The position numbers and the translations under genes were made by a program. 64,000 nucleotides of DNA, taken from Nitrospirae bacterium GWF2_44_13. GTDB taxonomy: Bacteria; Nitrospirota; Thermodesulfovibrionia; Thermodesulfovibrionales; UBA1546. Below, one piece after another: positions 18,517 to 27,654 of this stretch. Position 1 is the first letter of the stretch, and every line of letters begins with the position of its first letter. The stretch spans positions 1-64,000 of the forward strand of contig MHEE01000007.1 in NCBI GenBank assembly GCA_001805105.1, in the 5' to 3' direction. A model generated the notes under the pieces. The model worked only from the letters and a program-made list of their open reading frames with translations, was not told where the DNA came from and did no database searches.

Positions 18517-19698
18517 GTGACAGTAAGCCTTGCATGGATTATCCTTCTAGGGCTGTTTTCTGATTATCTGTTCAGAAAGCTGCGGCTTCCGGGTCTTATC
18601 GGTATGCTGTTTGCAGGAATATTACTGGGGCCTTATGTCTTTAATCTTATAGACCCTGTTTTGATGAAAGTATCATCTGACTTAAGGATGATAGCGCTGA
18701 TAGTTATCCTTTTAAGGGCAGGGCTGGCTACAAAAAGAGATACGCTTAATAGAGTAGGCAAGACAGCCATTCTTATGGGGTTTCTTCCTGCTGTATTTGA
18801 AGGTGCGGTCATTACACTTGTAACACCATTCTTTTTCAAGATGAGCATTCTTGAATCTGCCCTGCTCGGTTTTATTATCGCTGCTGTGTCGCCTGCGGTT
18901 GTTGTGCCCGCAATGCTGAAATTTATTGAAGATAACAAAGGGACAAAGAAGGGGATACCAACTTTGCTTCTTGCATCGTCATCTCTTGATAATGTGTTTG
19001 CAATAGTTGTTTTCTCTGGACTAATCAGCTTATTTGAAGGGAAAGGCGGGAATATTTTCCTTAAACTTCTGGAAATCCCCATCTCTCTCGTGGCAGGCAT
19101 TACCCTCGGAGCGGCAGCAGGTTTCATGCTTTATTGGGTATTCAAAAAGTATCAGCCAAGGGCAACCAAGAAAGGCATGATAGTTATCGGCACAGCCATT
19201 CTTCTTACCTGGCTTGAAAAATTCTTAAAGCCGTTTATCCCTGTTTCTGCGCTATCAGGTGTAATGACTATAGGATTTATCCTCCTTGAAAAATCAGAAC
19301 CCATTGCGCACAAGGTGTCACAGAAGCTCGGAAAGATTTGGGTCTTTGCAGAGATTATCCTTTTTGTGCTTGTCGGAGCACAGGTCAACATCCATGTTGC
19401 AGGTGATGCAGGGTTTTCAGGCATTGCAATAATACTTATCGGTCTGGCTGCACGGAGCATCGGGGTTTATGTCTCTCTCATCAAGACTGATTTTATCCTG
19501 AGGGAAAAACTCTTCTGCATAGTATCATACATTCCAAAGGCAACTGTTCAGGCTGCGATAGGCGCAGTTCCCCTTTCTGTTGGTGTTAAGGGAGGGGAAG
19601 TAATACTTGCTGTCGCTGTCTTGTCCATACTCTTTACCGCGCCGATAGGAGCAATGGCAATGAATGCTATCGGAAGGAAATTTCTGAAAGAGAGCTGA
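18517..19698 (+). CDS. Cation/proton antiporter (CPA family) under fluoride riboswitch control
   Basis: A 393-residue membrane protein with about 12 segments and the Na+/H+-exchanger fold (GLIGMLFAGILLGPYVF start, AAVSPAVVVPAMLKF in the middle, SSLDNVFAIVVFS). It starts with GTG, with GGAGG 6 nt upstream. CPA-type antiporters are among the gene classes linked to fluoride riboswitches, next to CrcB/Fluc and CLC-F, and are thought to help cells under fluoride stress. Whether this one moves fluoride or only balances protons or Na+ is not visible. No fluc or CLC-F gene is near. Confidence 0.85.
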   Translation: MTVSLAWIILLGLFSDYLFRKLRLPGLIGMLFAGILLGPYVFNLIDPVLMKVSSDLRMIALIVILLRAGLATKRDTLNRVGKTAILMGFLPAVFEGAVITLVTPFFFKMSILESALLGFIIAAVSPAVVVPAMLKFIEDNKGTKKGIPTLLLASSSLDNVFAIVVFSGLISLFEGKGGNIFLKLLEIPISLVAGITLGAAAGFMLYWVFKKYQPRATKKGMIVIGTAILLTWLEKFLKPFIPVSALSGVMTIGFILLEKSEPIAHKVSQKLGKIWVFAEIILFVLVGAQVNIHVAGDAGFSGIAIILIGLAARSIGVYVSLIKTDFILREKLFCIVSYIPKATVQAAIGAVPLSVGVKGGEVILAVAVLSILFTAPIGAMAMNAIGRKFLKES

Positions 19699-19722
19699 CA
19701 TTTATCCTGAACTTTGAAAGCA

Positions 19723-20952
19723 ATGCCTGATAAAAAAATCATTGGCTTAGAACGAAATGTCTTTTTCACAGGGCTTGTGAGCTTTTTTATGGACATGAGC
19801 TCTGAGATGATATATCCGCTTGTTCCAATGTTTTTAAGTTCTGTCCTTGGCGTAAATAAATCTGTTATAGGCCTCATAGAAGGGATTGCAGAAAGCACCG
19901 CAAGTTTATTAAAGGTCTTTTCAGGATGGTTCTCTGACAGAATCGGCAAGAGAAAAATCCTCCTTATTGTTGGTTATGGCATCTCAACATTGAGCAGGCC
20001 GATAGTTGCCCTTTCTACTTTATGGAGTCATGTCCTTGTATTCCGCTTTACCGACAGATTTGGGAAAGGCATAAGAGGCGCTCCGAGAGATGCCATAATT
20101 GCTGAATCAACCCCGCATAAAGACCTCGGGCGCTCTTTCGGATTTCATAGGGGGATGGATACGCTTGGAGCAGTTATCGGCCCTGCGATAGCATTCATCC
20201 TGCTTTTGCTTTTCACAGGCAATTACCGCCTTGTCTTCTGGCTTTCTATGATTCCGGGAATAATTGCAGTGCTGATAATTGTCTTCTTCATTAAAGAACA
20301 GAAGGGCAAAAGAGCAGAAATTCAAGAGTCTGACGCTTCCGAGCTTCTCGCCCCGGGCGAGTCGCCGAGGAGACCAGCCTCCCGAGCTAAATTCGACTGG
20401 CGTTTCAAGGCATTTGTGGCAATTACAACGCTATTTGCAGTAGGCAACTCAAGCGATGTGTTTCTTATTCTCAAGGCGACAGATTCGGGCGTTAAAGAAA
20501 CGCAGATACCAATAATCTACCTCTGCTTCAACCTTGTTTATGCCTTTACCGCAATCCCCGCCGGGATATTATCAGACAGGATTGGAAGAAAAAGGATAAT
20601 CCTTGCAGGCTTTATTCTTTTCGGATTTATCTACTGGGGATTTGCTTCTGCATCAGAACAAAAACATATCTGGGGATTATTTCTTTTATACGGTGTCTTT
20701 ATGGGATTGACAGAAGGGATTCAGAAGGCATATCTCGGAACTATAATCCCGGATAAATTCAGGGCTACGGGATATGGAATCTTCAATACATTTACAGGCA
20801 TCGCAATATTTCCCGCAAGCGTTGTAGGAGGATGGCTCTGGGATAAGTACGGCTCGCATGCAACTTTTTATTACGGCTCTATCACGGCATTCCTTTCCGC
20901 ATTTCTCTTTATTCTTTTCATCATCACGGCAAGAAGAAAGGGTCAGAGATGA
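19723..20952 (+). CDS. Major facilitator superfamily transporter
   Basis: About 409 residues with twelve membrane segments in two halves of six. The MFS loop-2/3 signature appears as GWFSDRIGKRKILL near residue 70 and again in the second half as GILSDRIGRKRIIL. The central loop (~185-215) is charged. The ATG at 19723 is preferred to a TTG three codons earlier. It lies 24 bp after the antiporter with no terminator, so it is probably in the fluoride-controlled transcript. The substrate is unknown. Confidence 0.85.
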   Translation: MPDKKIIGLERNVFFTGLVSFFMDMSSEMIYPLVPMFLSSVLGVNKSVIGLIEGIAESTASLLKVFSGWFSDRIGKRKILLIVGYGISTLSRPIVALSTLWSHVLVFRFTDRFGKGIRGAPRDAIIAESTPHKDLGRSFGFHRGMDTLGAVIGPAIAFILLLLFTGNYRLVFWLSMIPGIIAVLIIVFFIKEQKGKRAEIQESDASELLAPGESPRRPASRAKFDWRFKAFVAITTLFAVGNSSDVFLILKATDSGVKETQIPIIYLCFNLVYAFTAIPAGILSDRIGRKRIILAGFILFGFIYWGFASASEQKHIWGLFLLYGVFMGLTEGIQKAYLGTIIPDKFRATGYGIFNTFTGIAIFPASVVGGWLWDKYGSHATFYYGSITAFLSAFLFILFIITARRKGQR

Positions 20953-20983
20953 GGTATTCCTGAGTGCGATGAGGAGGGGAGGC

Positions 20984-22654
20984 TTAGACCGATACCCTCT
21001 CCACTACCTCTTCCACTTTCACCTTCACTGCCTCTTTTGTCCTTCTGTCCTTAATCTCAACAAGCCCTTCTTTGAGATTTTTTTCGCCGAGGATGATTTG
21101 GGTCGGGATGCCGATTAAATCAGCGTCTTTGAATTTAACACCTGCCCTTTCATTACGGTCATCCATCAAAACCTCAATGCCCTTTTCTTTCAACTCCCTG
21201 TAAAGCCTCTCTGCAATTTCCACTGTCTTTGAATCATTCATATTCAGGGGCAGAAGTTCTATGTCAAATGGCGCAATGCTTTTGGGCCAGATTATTCCGT
21301 CCTTGTCATTGTTCTGCTCTATAGCTGCTGCTGCTATTCGAGCAGGGCCGATGCCGTAGCTTCCCATGATAAGCGGTTTTTCCTGTCCGTTTTCGTCAAG
21401 AAAAAATGCCTTTAACGGCACTGAGTATTTTGTCCCAAGCTTAAAGATATTCCCTATCTCAATGCAGCGTTCTATTCTTAATTCCGCTCCGCACTTGGCG
21501 CATGTATCGCCACTTTTCGCAAGGTGTATGTCATGCCACTCTGCTTTAAAGTCTTTCTCAGGCTTAATGCCTTTTGCATGGCAGTGCTGTTTGTTTGCTC
21601 CGCTGATATAAACGCCTTCTTTCAAATACGAATCAGCAATGATTCGTATCTTCTGGTTCATGGGCCCGATGAACCCTGCCTCAACGCCGAGAATTCCCTT
21701 TACCTCTGTTTTTTGTGCAGGCCTGTGACTGCCGATAATCTTTGCAAGTTTTTTTTCATGAAGTTCCTGATCTCCCCTTACAAGCGCAAGCACAGGTGTT
21801 TTGTCAGCTATAACAAGTATGCTTTTTATAAAGTATTCAGGTTTAATTTTTAGAAAGTTTGAAACTTCCTGAACTGTTCTTTTTTCAGGAGTGTGGACCT
21901 CTTCAAATCCCCAGTCTTCACTCTTGATTTTTGAGGGGACTGATTGTGCAAGCTCAACATTGGCAGAATATCCGCATTTGTCGCATAGCGCTACCTCATC
22001 TTCGCCTGCGGGACTTGGAGCCATGAATTCATGCGATACTGCTCCGCCCATCATGCCCGGGTCTGATTCAACCTGATGAAATTTCAAGCCGCATCTTTGG
22101 AATATCTTATGATATGCATTTGCATGAAGCTGATAGCTTTTTTCAAGGGACTCCGCGTCAGCATCAAAACTGTAGCTGTCTTTCATTATGAATTCCCTTG
22201 TCCTTAAAACACCGCTCTTGGGCCTTGCCTCATCCCTGAGTTTTGTCTGAATCTGATACCATATCTGCGGCAAATCCCTGTATGAACGAATCTCTCTTGA
22301 TGCAAGCCATGTCATTATTTCCTCATGCGTCATGCCAAGGCACATGTCCCTGCCTGTCCTGTCTTTAAGCCTGAACATCTCATCCCCGATTGTATTCCAT
22401 CTTCCGGTCTGCTGCCAGACCTCTGACGGATGAAGCACAGGCATTGATATCTCCTGTGCGCCGATTGACTCCATCTCCTCTTTTAAAATTGCATCTATCC
22501 TGTCAAGCGCCCTCCAGCCCAATGGAAGAAATATATACAGCCCGGCAGCAAGCTGCCTCACATAGCCTGCCCTGAGCATCAGCCTGTGGCTGACTGCATC
22601 TGCGTCTGCAGGAACTTCTCTCAGTGTAGGGATGAACATTTTTGAAAAACGCAT
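20984..22654 (-). CDS. proS: Prolyl-tRNA synthetase
   Basis: A 556-residue class II synthetase of the bacterial type. Motif 1 lies around GWRALDRIDAIL, motif 2 at FRLKDRTGRDMCLGMTHEE, and motif 3 at GSYGIGPARIAAAAIEQN near residue 436. The INS editing domain that clears Ala-tRNA(Pro) sits between motifs 2 and 3 (~225-390, with the conserved GDQELHEKKL segment), and the anticodon-binding domain is C-terminal. It charges tRNA(Pro) in the cytoplasm. It is transcribed alone towards the MFS gene. Confidence 0.96.
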   Translation of the reverse strand: MRFSKMFIPTLREVPADADAVSHRLMLRAGYVRQLAAGLYIFLPLGWRALDRIDAILKEEMESIGAQEISMPVLHPSEVWQQTGRWNTIGDEMFRLKDRTGRDMCLGMTHEEIMTWLASREIRSYRDLPQIWYQIQTKLRDEARPKSGVLRTREFIMKDSYSFDADAESLEKSYQLHANAYHKIFQRCGLKFHQVESDPGMMGGAVSHEFMAPSPAGEDEVALCDKCGYSANVELAQSVPSKIKSEDWGFEEVHTPEKRTVQEVSNFLKIKPEYFIKSILVIADKTPVLALVRGDQELHEKKLAKIIGSHRPAQKTEVKGILGVEAGFIGPMNQKIRIIADSYLKEGVYISGANKQHCHAKGIKPEKDFKAEWHDIHLAKSGDTCAKCGAELRIERCIEIGNIFKLGTKYSVPLKAFFLDENGQEKPLIMGSYGIGPARIAAAAIEQNNDKDGIIWPKSIAPFDIELLPLNMNDSKTVEIAERLYRELKEKGIEVLMDDRNERAGVKFKDADLIGIPTQIILGEKNLKEGLVEIKDRRTKEAVKVKVEEVVERVSV

Positions 22655-22671
22655 CTATTCCTCCTCATTAC

Positions 22672-22744
22672 GATACATGATACATGATTCACGATTCATG
22701 TTTTTTATCCTGTATCTTGCATCCTGCATCTTGTATCTTGTATC
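22672..22744. repeat. Inverted heptanucleotide repeat, GATNCAN class
   Basis: Left arm: gatacat, gatacat, gattcac, gattcat. Loop: gttttttatc. Right arm: ctgtatc, ttgcatc, ctgcatc, ttgtatc, ttgtatc, which are reverse complements of the same unit. It lies between the divergent proS and pilB starts. Confidence 0.85.
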
Positions 22745-22866
22745 CACAGCATTTTGTTAAGTTAGAGTAATTCATAAAGCTGGTTTAGTCAAGAAGGAAG
22801 ACAGCGGATTCTGCCCCTCCCCCTCTATACTTCCATAATGGTTTCTGTATGGTGTAAAATTAAAAC

Positions 22867-24711
22867 ATGGCAGCCAAATTAGGGCAGATACTCATAACAT
22901 CGGGTGTAATCACCGAGGAGCAGTTGAATGAAGCATTAAAGCTGCAGAAGAGGGGCGGCGGAAGGCTCGGGACGAATCTCGTGAAATTGGGGCATATGAC
23001 CGAGGACAATCTTATGACATTTCTGAGTAAGCAGTATGGGATGTCAGCGATAAATCTGGCTGAATTCAAGATAGACCCGGCTGTATTAAAGCTTATACCT
23101 GCTGCCATGGCAAAGAAGTATATGATAATGCCGCTTACGAGGGCAGGCGCTAAATTGACGGTAGCGATGGCTGATCCTTCAAATGTGTTTGCTGTGGATG
23201 ACATAAAGTTTATGACGGGGTATAACGTTGAGGTTGTTATAGCAACGGAATCTGCGCTGATAAATACCATAACCACATATTACGGAGGCAAGGGCGAAGG
23301 CATCGTTGCGGCAAAGGCAAAGGCGCAGACACAGACTCAGGGGCAGGCAACAACAGCCACTACCGCGGAGATACTTCAGGCAAAGGACTATACCCTGTCA
23401 GATGATGGAGGCGTTGAGGATGCCTTTGGCGCAGATGAAGGGCCTACGGTTGATGTAGATGAGTTTGATCAGGTTGTCGGCAATGCGCTTGGCGATGTTG
23501 AGGTTATAGAAGATAAAGGTGATTCAGAGGTTATAAGAGAGATTGCAGCGCCCATTATAAAACTTGCTAACGGAATCCTCTTAAACGCAGTAAAGGCCGG
23601 CGCAAGCGATATTCATGTGGAGCCTTATGAAAACTCTGTAAGAGTCAGATACAGGGTTGACGGTGAGTGCCGTATAGTCATGAACCTGCCTGCCAAGATA
23701 AAAAATGCCCTTACATCAAGGCTCAAGATAATGGCGCGCCTTGACATCTCAGAAAAAAGGCTTCCGCAGGACGGCAGGATTAAATTAAAGCTCGGGAAGA
23801 AAAGGGAAGTAGATTTCCGCGTCTCCACTGTTCCGTGCCTTTTTGGCGAAAGGACTGTCCTGAGGATTCTTGATAAAGCAAATCTGCAGGCCGACCTTAC
23901 AAAACTTGGGATAGGAGGCAATGCGCTGAATGATTTGATGGCAGCCCTTGATAAGCCTAACGGCATGATACTTATAACAGGGCCTACAGGCTGCGGAAAG
24001 ACAACAACCCTTTATTCCGCGTTGAACCATCTGAACAAGATAGATGTGAACATATCAACTGCCGAGGACCCTGTTGAATATAACTTTATGGGCATAAATC
24101 AGGTGGCTGTGAAAGAGGATATCGGACTTACATTTGCCGCTGCCCTGCGGTCTTTTTTAAGGCAGGACCCTGATATCATCATGGTTGGAGAGGTGCGTGA
24201 TTTTGAGACAGCTGAGATTTCAATCAAGGCAGCTTTGACAGGGCATCTTGTTCTCAGCACCCTTCATACAAATGATGCCCCGGGCACTATCAGCAGATTA
24301 TTGAATATGGGCATTGAGCCTTTTCTCGTAGCAGCTTCGGTTATTCTCATTGCATCGCAGAGGCTTGTCAGAAAGATATGCCTCCAGTGCAAGGAGGACG
24401 AGAAAATTCCAATGCCGGCATTGATAAAATTAGGGTTTTCAGAGGAGGAGGCAAATTCTGTAAAATGCTACAGGGGAAGGGGCTGCCCTGCGTGCGGCAA
24501 TACAGGGTATAAAGGCAGAATAGGCATTTATGAAGTGATGCCGATGAAAGATGAACTAAAGGAACTTACGCTGGAAGGGGCGTCGTCGGATGAGATACGG
24601 CGGACTGCCGTAAAACTCGGCATGGAAACATTAAGGATGAGCGGTTTGACAAAAATAAAAGATGGGATTAGTTCTGTGGAAGAAATAGCGAGGGCAACAT
24701 TTGGAGACTAA
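22867..24711 (+). CDS. pilB: Type IV pilus extension ATPase PilB-like, first copy
   Basis: A 614-residue GspE/PilB ATPase. The N-terminal MshEN-type domain (~1-140) holds two repeat motifs (KLGQILITSGVITEEQL and RLGTNLVKLGHMTEDNL) of the kind that binds c-di-GMP. An acidic linker (~155-215) follows. The ATPase core has GPTGCGKTTT (~371-380; Cys in the Walker A where Ser is usual), the Asp box, Walker B and the His box. A tetracysteine zinc site lies at ~505-540 (CLQC, CPAC). It powers pilus extension. TAAAAT ends 6 nt before the ATG and there is no Shine-Dalgarno, so the mRNA may be leaderless. Confidence 0.92.
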   Translation: MAAKLGQILITSGVITEEQLNEALKLQKRGGGRLGTNLVKLGHMTEDNLMTFLSKQYGMSAINLAEFKIDPAVLKLIPAAMAKKYMIMPLTRAGAKLTVAMADPSNVFAVDDIKFMTGYNVEVVIATESALINTITTYYGGKGEGIVAAKAKAQTQTQGQATTATTAEILQAKDYTLSDDGGVEDAFGADEGPTVDVDEFDQVVGNALGDVEVIEDKGDSEVIREIAAPIIKLANGILLNAVKAGASDIHVEPYENSVRVRYRVDGECRIVMNLPAKIKNALTSRLKIMARLDISEKRLPQDGRIKLKLGKKREVDFRVSTVPCLFGERTVLRILDKANLQADLTKLGIGGNALNDLMAALDKPNGMILITGPTGCGKTTTLYSALNHLNKIDVNISTAEDPVEYNFMGINQVAVKEDIGLTFAAALRSFLRQDPDIIMVGEVRDFETAEISIKAALTGHLVLSTLHTNDAPGTISRLLNMGIEPFLVAASVILIASQRLVRKICLQCKEDEKIPMPALIKLGFSEEEANSVKCYRGRGCPACGNTGYKGRIGIYEVMPMKDELKELTLEGASSDEIRRTAVKLGMETLRMSGLTKIKDGISSVEEIARATFGD

Positions 24712-24714
24712 GAG

Positions 24715-26547
24715 ATGGCTGCTAAATTAGGGCAAATCCTCATAGCATCGGGTGTAATCACCGAGGAGCAGTTGAATGAGGCGTTAAAGCTGCAGAAGAG
24801 GGGCGGCGGAAGGCTCGGGACGAATCTCGTAAAATTAGGGCATATAACCGAGGACAAGCTGGTTACGTTTCTGAGCAAGCAGTATGGGATGTCAGCGATA
24901 GATCTGGCTGAATACAAGATAGATACAGCCGTCTTAAAGCTTATAACAGCTGACATGGCGAAGAAGCATATGATGATGCCTCTTACGAGGATAGGCGCAA
25001 CATTGACAATAGCGATGGCAGACCCTTCAAATGTGTTTGCTGTGGATGACATAAAGTTTATGACGGGGTATAACGTTGAGGTTGTTATAGCAACGGAATC
25101 TGCGCTGATAAATGCCATAACCATATATTACGGAGGCAAAGTTGCAGGGGTTGTGGCTGCTGCCCCCGAGCGGCTCGGTGCAGCGCAGAAGGCGATGAAG
25201 CTTGAGGCAAAGGATTATACCCTCTCTGACACCGACATTGCAGGCGAAGAAGAGGCAGGGTCTTTCGGAGAAGGGCCTACGGTTGATGTTGATGAATTTG
25301 ACAGGATTGTCGGTGATGCACTTGATGACGTTGAGCATGTCACTGAAGATGATATGCTGGGCGCAAGAGGTGAGATTGAAGAGCCGATTGTAAAACTTGT
25401 AAGCGGTATTCTTATAAATGCGATAAAAATAGGCGCAAGCGATATTCATATCGAGCCTTACGAGAACTCTGTGAGGGTCAGATACAGGGTTGACGGCGTT
25501 CTGGCCCTTGCAATGAATCTGCCCTTACGGATTAAAAACTCCGTAGTCTCAAGGCTGAAGATAATGGCTAAACTTGATATCTCGGAAAGGCGGCTTCCGC
25601 AGGACGGCAGGATTAAGCTCAGGCTGGGCAAGAAAAAAGAAGTGGATTTCCGTGTTTCTATCCTCCCCTGTCTTTTCGGAGAGAAGGTAGTTATGAGAAT
25701 TCTTGATAAAGCATCATTGCAGGTAGACCTTACAAAACTTGGCTTTGAGGAAGAGGCGCTGCAGAAATTTCTGGAATGTCTTAACAGGCCTTACGGCATG
25801 ATACTTGTTACAGGCCCCACAGGAAGCGGAAAGACAACGACCCTCTATTCAGCATTGAATTATCTTAATAAACCCAATATAAACATAATGACTGCCGAAG
25901 ACCCTATAGAATATAATTTTCTCGGTATAAATCAGGTTCAGATGAAGGAGGAGATAGGGCTTACATTTGCATCTGCCCTGCGATCTTTTTTAAGGCAGAG
26001 CCCTGATATTATACTTGTCGGCGAGATACGTGATTTTGAGACCGCTGAGATAGCGGTTAAAGCTGCCTTAACAGGGCATCTTGTTCTGAGCACCCTGCAT
26101 ACAAACGATGCTCCGAGCAGTGTAAGCAGATTGATGAATATGGGTATTGAGCCATTTTTAGTGTCATCATCTGTTATACTTATAATGGCTCAGAGGCTGG
26201 CAAGAAAATTATGCAAGGAATGCGAGAAAGAGGAAGAGAAGTTCCCTTTGCCGACCCTTATAAGCCTGGGGTTTTCGGAAGAAGATGCAAAGACTGTTAA
26301 GTGTTACAGGGGCAAGGGGTGTTCAGTATGCAACAACTCAGGTTACAAGGGAAGAATAGCGCTTTATGAAATAATGATTGTCAATGAGGAGATAAGAAAA
26401 CTTATACTGGAAGGGGCATCGGCGATTGAACTTAAAAAGGCTGCTATAAGAGGCGGCATGAAGACGTTGAGGATGAGCGGGCTGACAAAAGTAAAAGAAG
26501 GCGTTACTACAATAGAAGAGGTGTTGAGAGTTACTTTCGGAGATTAG
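24715..26547 (+). CDS. Type IV pilus extension ATPase PilB-like, second copy
   Basis: A 610-residue paralogue of the preceding gene, starting 4 bp after it. The order is the same: MshEN domain, acidic linker (shorter and different), ATPase with normal Walker A GPTGSGKTTT near residue 366, and a tetracysteine zinc site (CKEC, CSVC). The first ~420 bp are nearly identical to those of the neighbour, including a 90-bp identical run (25024-25113 with 23176-23265), while the linker and ATPase core have drifted clearly. This suggests gene conversion over the c-di-GMP-binding domain. The two may form mixed or alternative motors. Confidence 0.92.
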   Translation: MAAKLGQILIASGVITEEQLNEALKLQKRGGGRLGTNLVKLGHITEDKLVTFLSKQYGMSAIDLAEYKIDTAVLKLITADMAKKHMMMPLTRIGATLTIAMADPSNVFAVDDIKFMTGYNVEVVIATESALINAITIYYGGKVAGVVAAAPERLGAAQKAMKLEAKDYTLSDTDIAGEEEAGSFGEGPTVDVDEFDRIVGDALDDVEHVTEDDMLGARGEIEEPIVKLVSGILINAIKIGASDIHIEPYENSVRVRYRVDGVLALAMNLPLRIKNSVVSRLKIMAKLDISERRLPQDGRIKLRLGKKKEVDFRVSILPCLFGEKVVMRILDKASLQVDLTKLGFEEEALQKFLECLNRPYGMILVTGPTGSGKTTTLYSALNYLNKPNINIMTAEDPIEYNFLGINQVQMKEEIGLTFASALRSFLRQSPDIILVGEIRDFETAEIAVKAALTGHLVLSTLHTNDAPSSVSRLMNMGIEPFLVSSSVILIMAQRLARKLCKECEKEEEKFPLPTLISLGFSEEDAKTVKCYRGKGCSVCNNSGYKGRIALYEIMIVNEEIRKLILEGASAIELKKAAIRGGMKTLRMSGLTKVKEGVTTIEEVLRVTFGD

Positions 26548-26556
26548 GAGGAATAG

Positions 26557-27648
26557 ATGGCAACACTGTATGACCTGCTTAAGGTAATGATAGAAAAAGG
26601 GGCGTCTGATCTTCACATAACAACAGGAAGCCCGCCTCGTATAAGGGTTGACGGTAAACTCGTTCCCCTGGACCATCCGCAATTAGCCCCGGCTGAGACA
26701 AAAGCGCTTTGCTACAGTGTTCTCACAGACGCACAGAAACATAAATTTGAAGAAAGCAATGAGCTGGACCTGTCATTCGGGGTGAAGGGGCTGAGCAGAT
26801 TCAGGGGGAATGTCTTTATGCAGAGGGGAGCTGTTGCCGGCGCATTCAGAACTATTCCTTTTCAGATAAAGACATTTCAGGAGTTAGGACTGCCTGAAAT
26901 TGTCAACGATCTTGTCAAGAAGCCGCGCGGCCTGATTCTTGTTACAGGGCCGACAGGGAGCGGCAAGTCTACGACTCTTGCCACTATGGTTGACAGGATA
27001 AATTCCGAGAGGCAGGACCATATAATAACAGTAGAAGATCCCATAGAATATATTCATAACCATAAGAAATCCCTGATAAACCAGAGAGAGGTAAATGCTG
27101 ATACATCATCCTTCAAAAATGCATTGAAGTATGTCCTCAGACAAGACCCTGATGTTGTGCTTATAGGCGAGATGCGCGACCTTGAAACCATAGAGGCAGC
27201 CCTTACCGTGTCGGAGACAGGGCACTTAACGCTTGCAACACTCCATACGAATTCTGCCGTCCAGACGATAAACCGTGTAATAGACGTATTCCCGCCGCAT
27301 CAGCAGGAACAGATACGCACTCAGTTGTCATTTGTCCTTGAAGGAATACTGGCGCAGCAGCTTATAGCCAAAAAATCCGGACAGGGAAGGGTTCTTGCAA
27401 TGGAGCTGCTTATACCAAACCCCGCTATAAGAAATCTGATAAGAGAGGACAAGGTGCATCAGATATATTCCATGATGCAGACCGGACAGGCGAGGTTCGG
27501 AATGCAGACGATGAATCAGTCTTTATTTGATCTGTATACCAGAGGATTTCTATCCTACGAAGATGCGATAGGGCGTTCGTCTGTTCCTGAGGAGTTGATA
27601 CAAATGCTCCAAAGGGTGTCTGGAACTGCCGCAAAAGGAAGGGGGTAA
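26557..27648 (+). CDS. pilT: Type IV pilus retraction ATPase PilT
   Basis: A 363-residue PilT. It has the N-terminal PAS-like domain (ASDLHITTGSPPRIRVDG), Walker A GPTGSGKSTT near residue 130, Walker B and His box (ETGHLTLATLHTNSA), and the PilT-specific AIRNLIRE motif near 288 needed for retraction. It depolymerises pili for twitching motility. It sits 9 bp after the second pilB-like gene, with GGAGG before the ATG. Confidence 0.96.
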   Translation: MATLYDLLKVMIEKGASDLHITTGSPPRIRVDGKLVPLDHPQLAPAETKALCYSVLTDAQKHKFEESNELDLSFGVKGLSRFRGNVFMQRGAVAGAFRTIPFQIKTFQELGLPEIVNDLVKKPRGLILVTGPTGSGKSTTLATMVDRINSERQDHIITVEDPIEYIHNHKKSLINQREVNADTSSFKNALKYVLRQDPDVVLIGEMRDLETIEAALTVSETGHLTLATLHTNSAVQTINRVIDVFPPHQQEQIRTQLSFVLEGILAQQLIAKKSGQGRVLAMELLIPNPAIRNLIREDKVHQIYSMMQTGQARFGMQTMNQSLFDLYTRGFLSYEDAIGRSSVPEELIQMLQRVSGTAAKGRG

Positions 27649-27654
27649 TAACAA

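Noticed and set aside
22672-22744. CRISPR array
   Set aside because: The units are only 7 bp with no spacers and are arranged as opposite arms; no cas genes are present.
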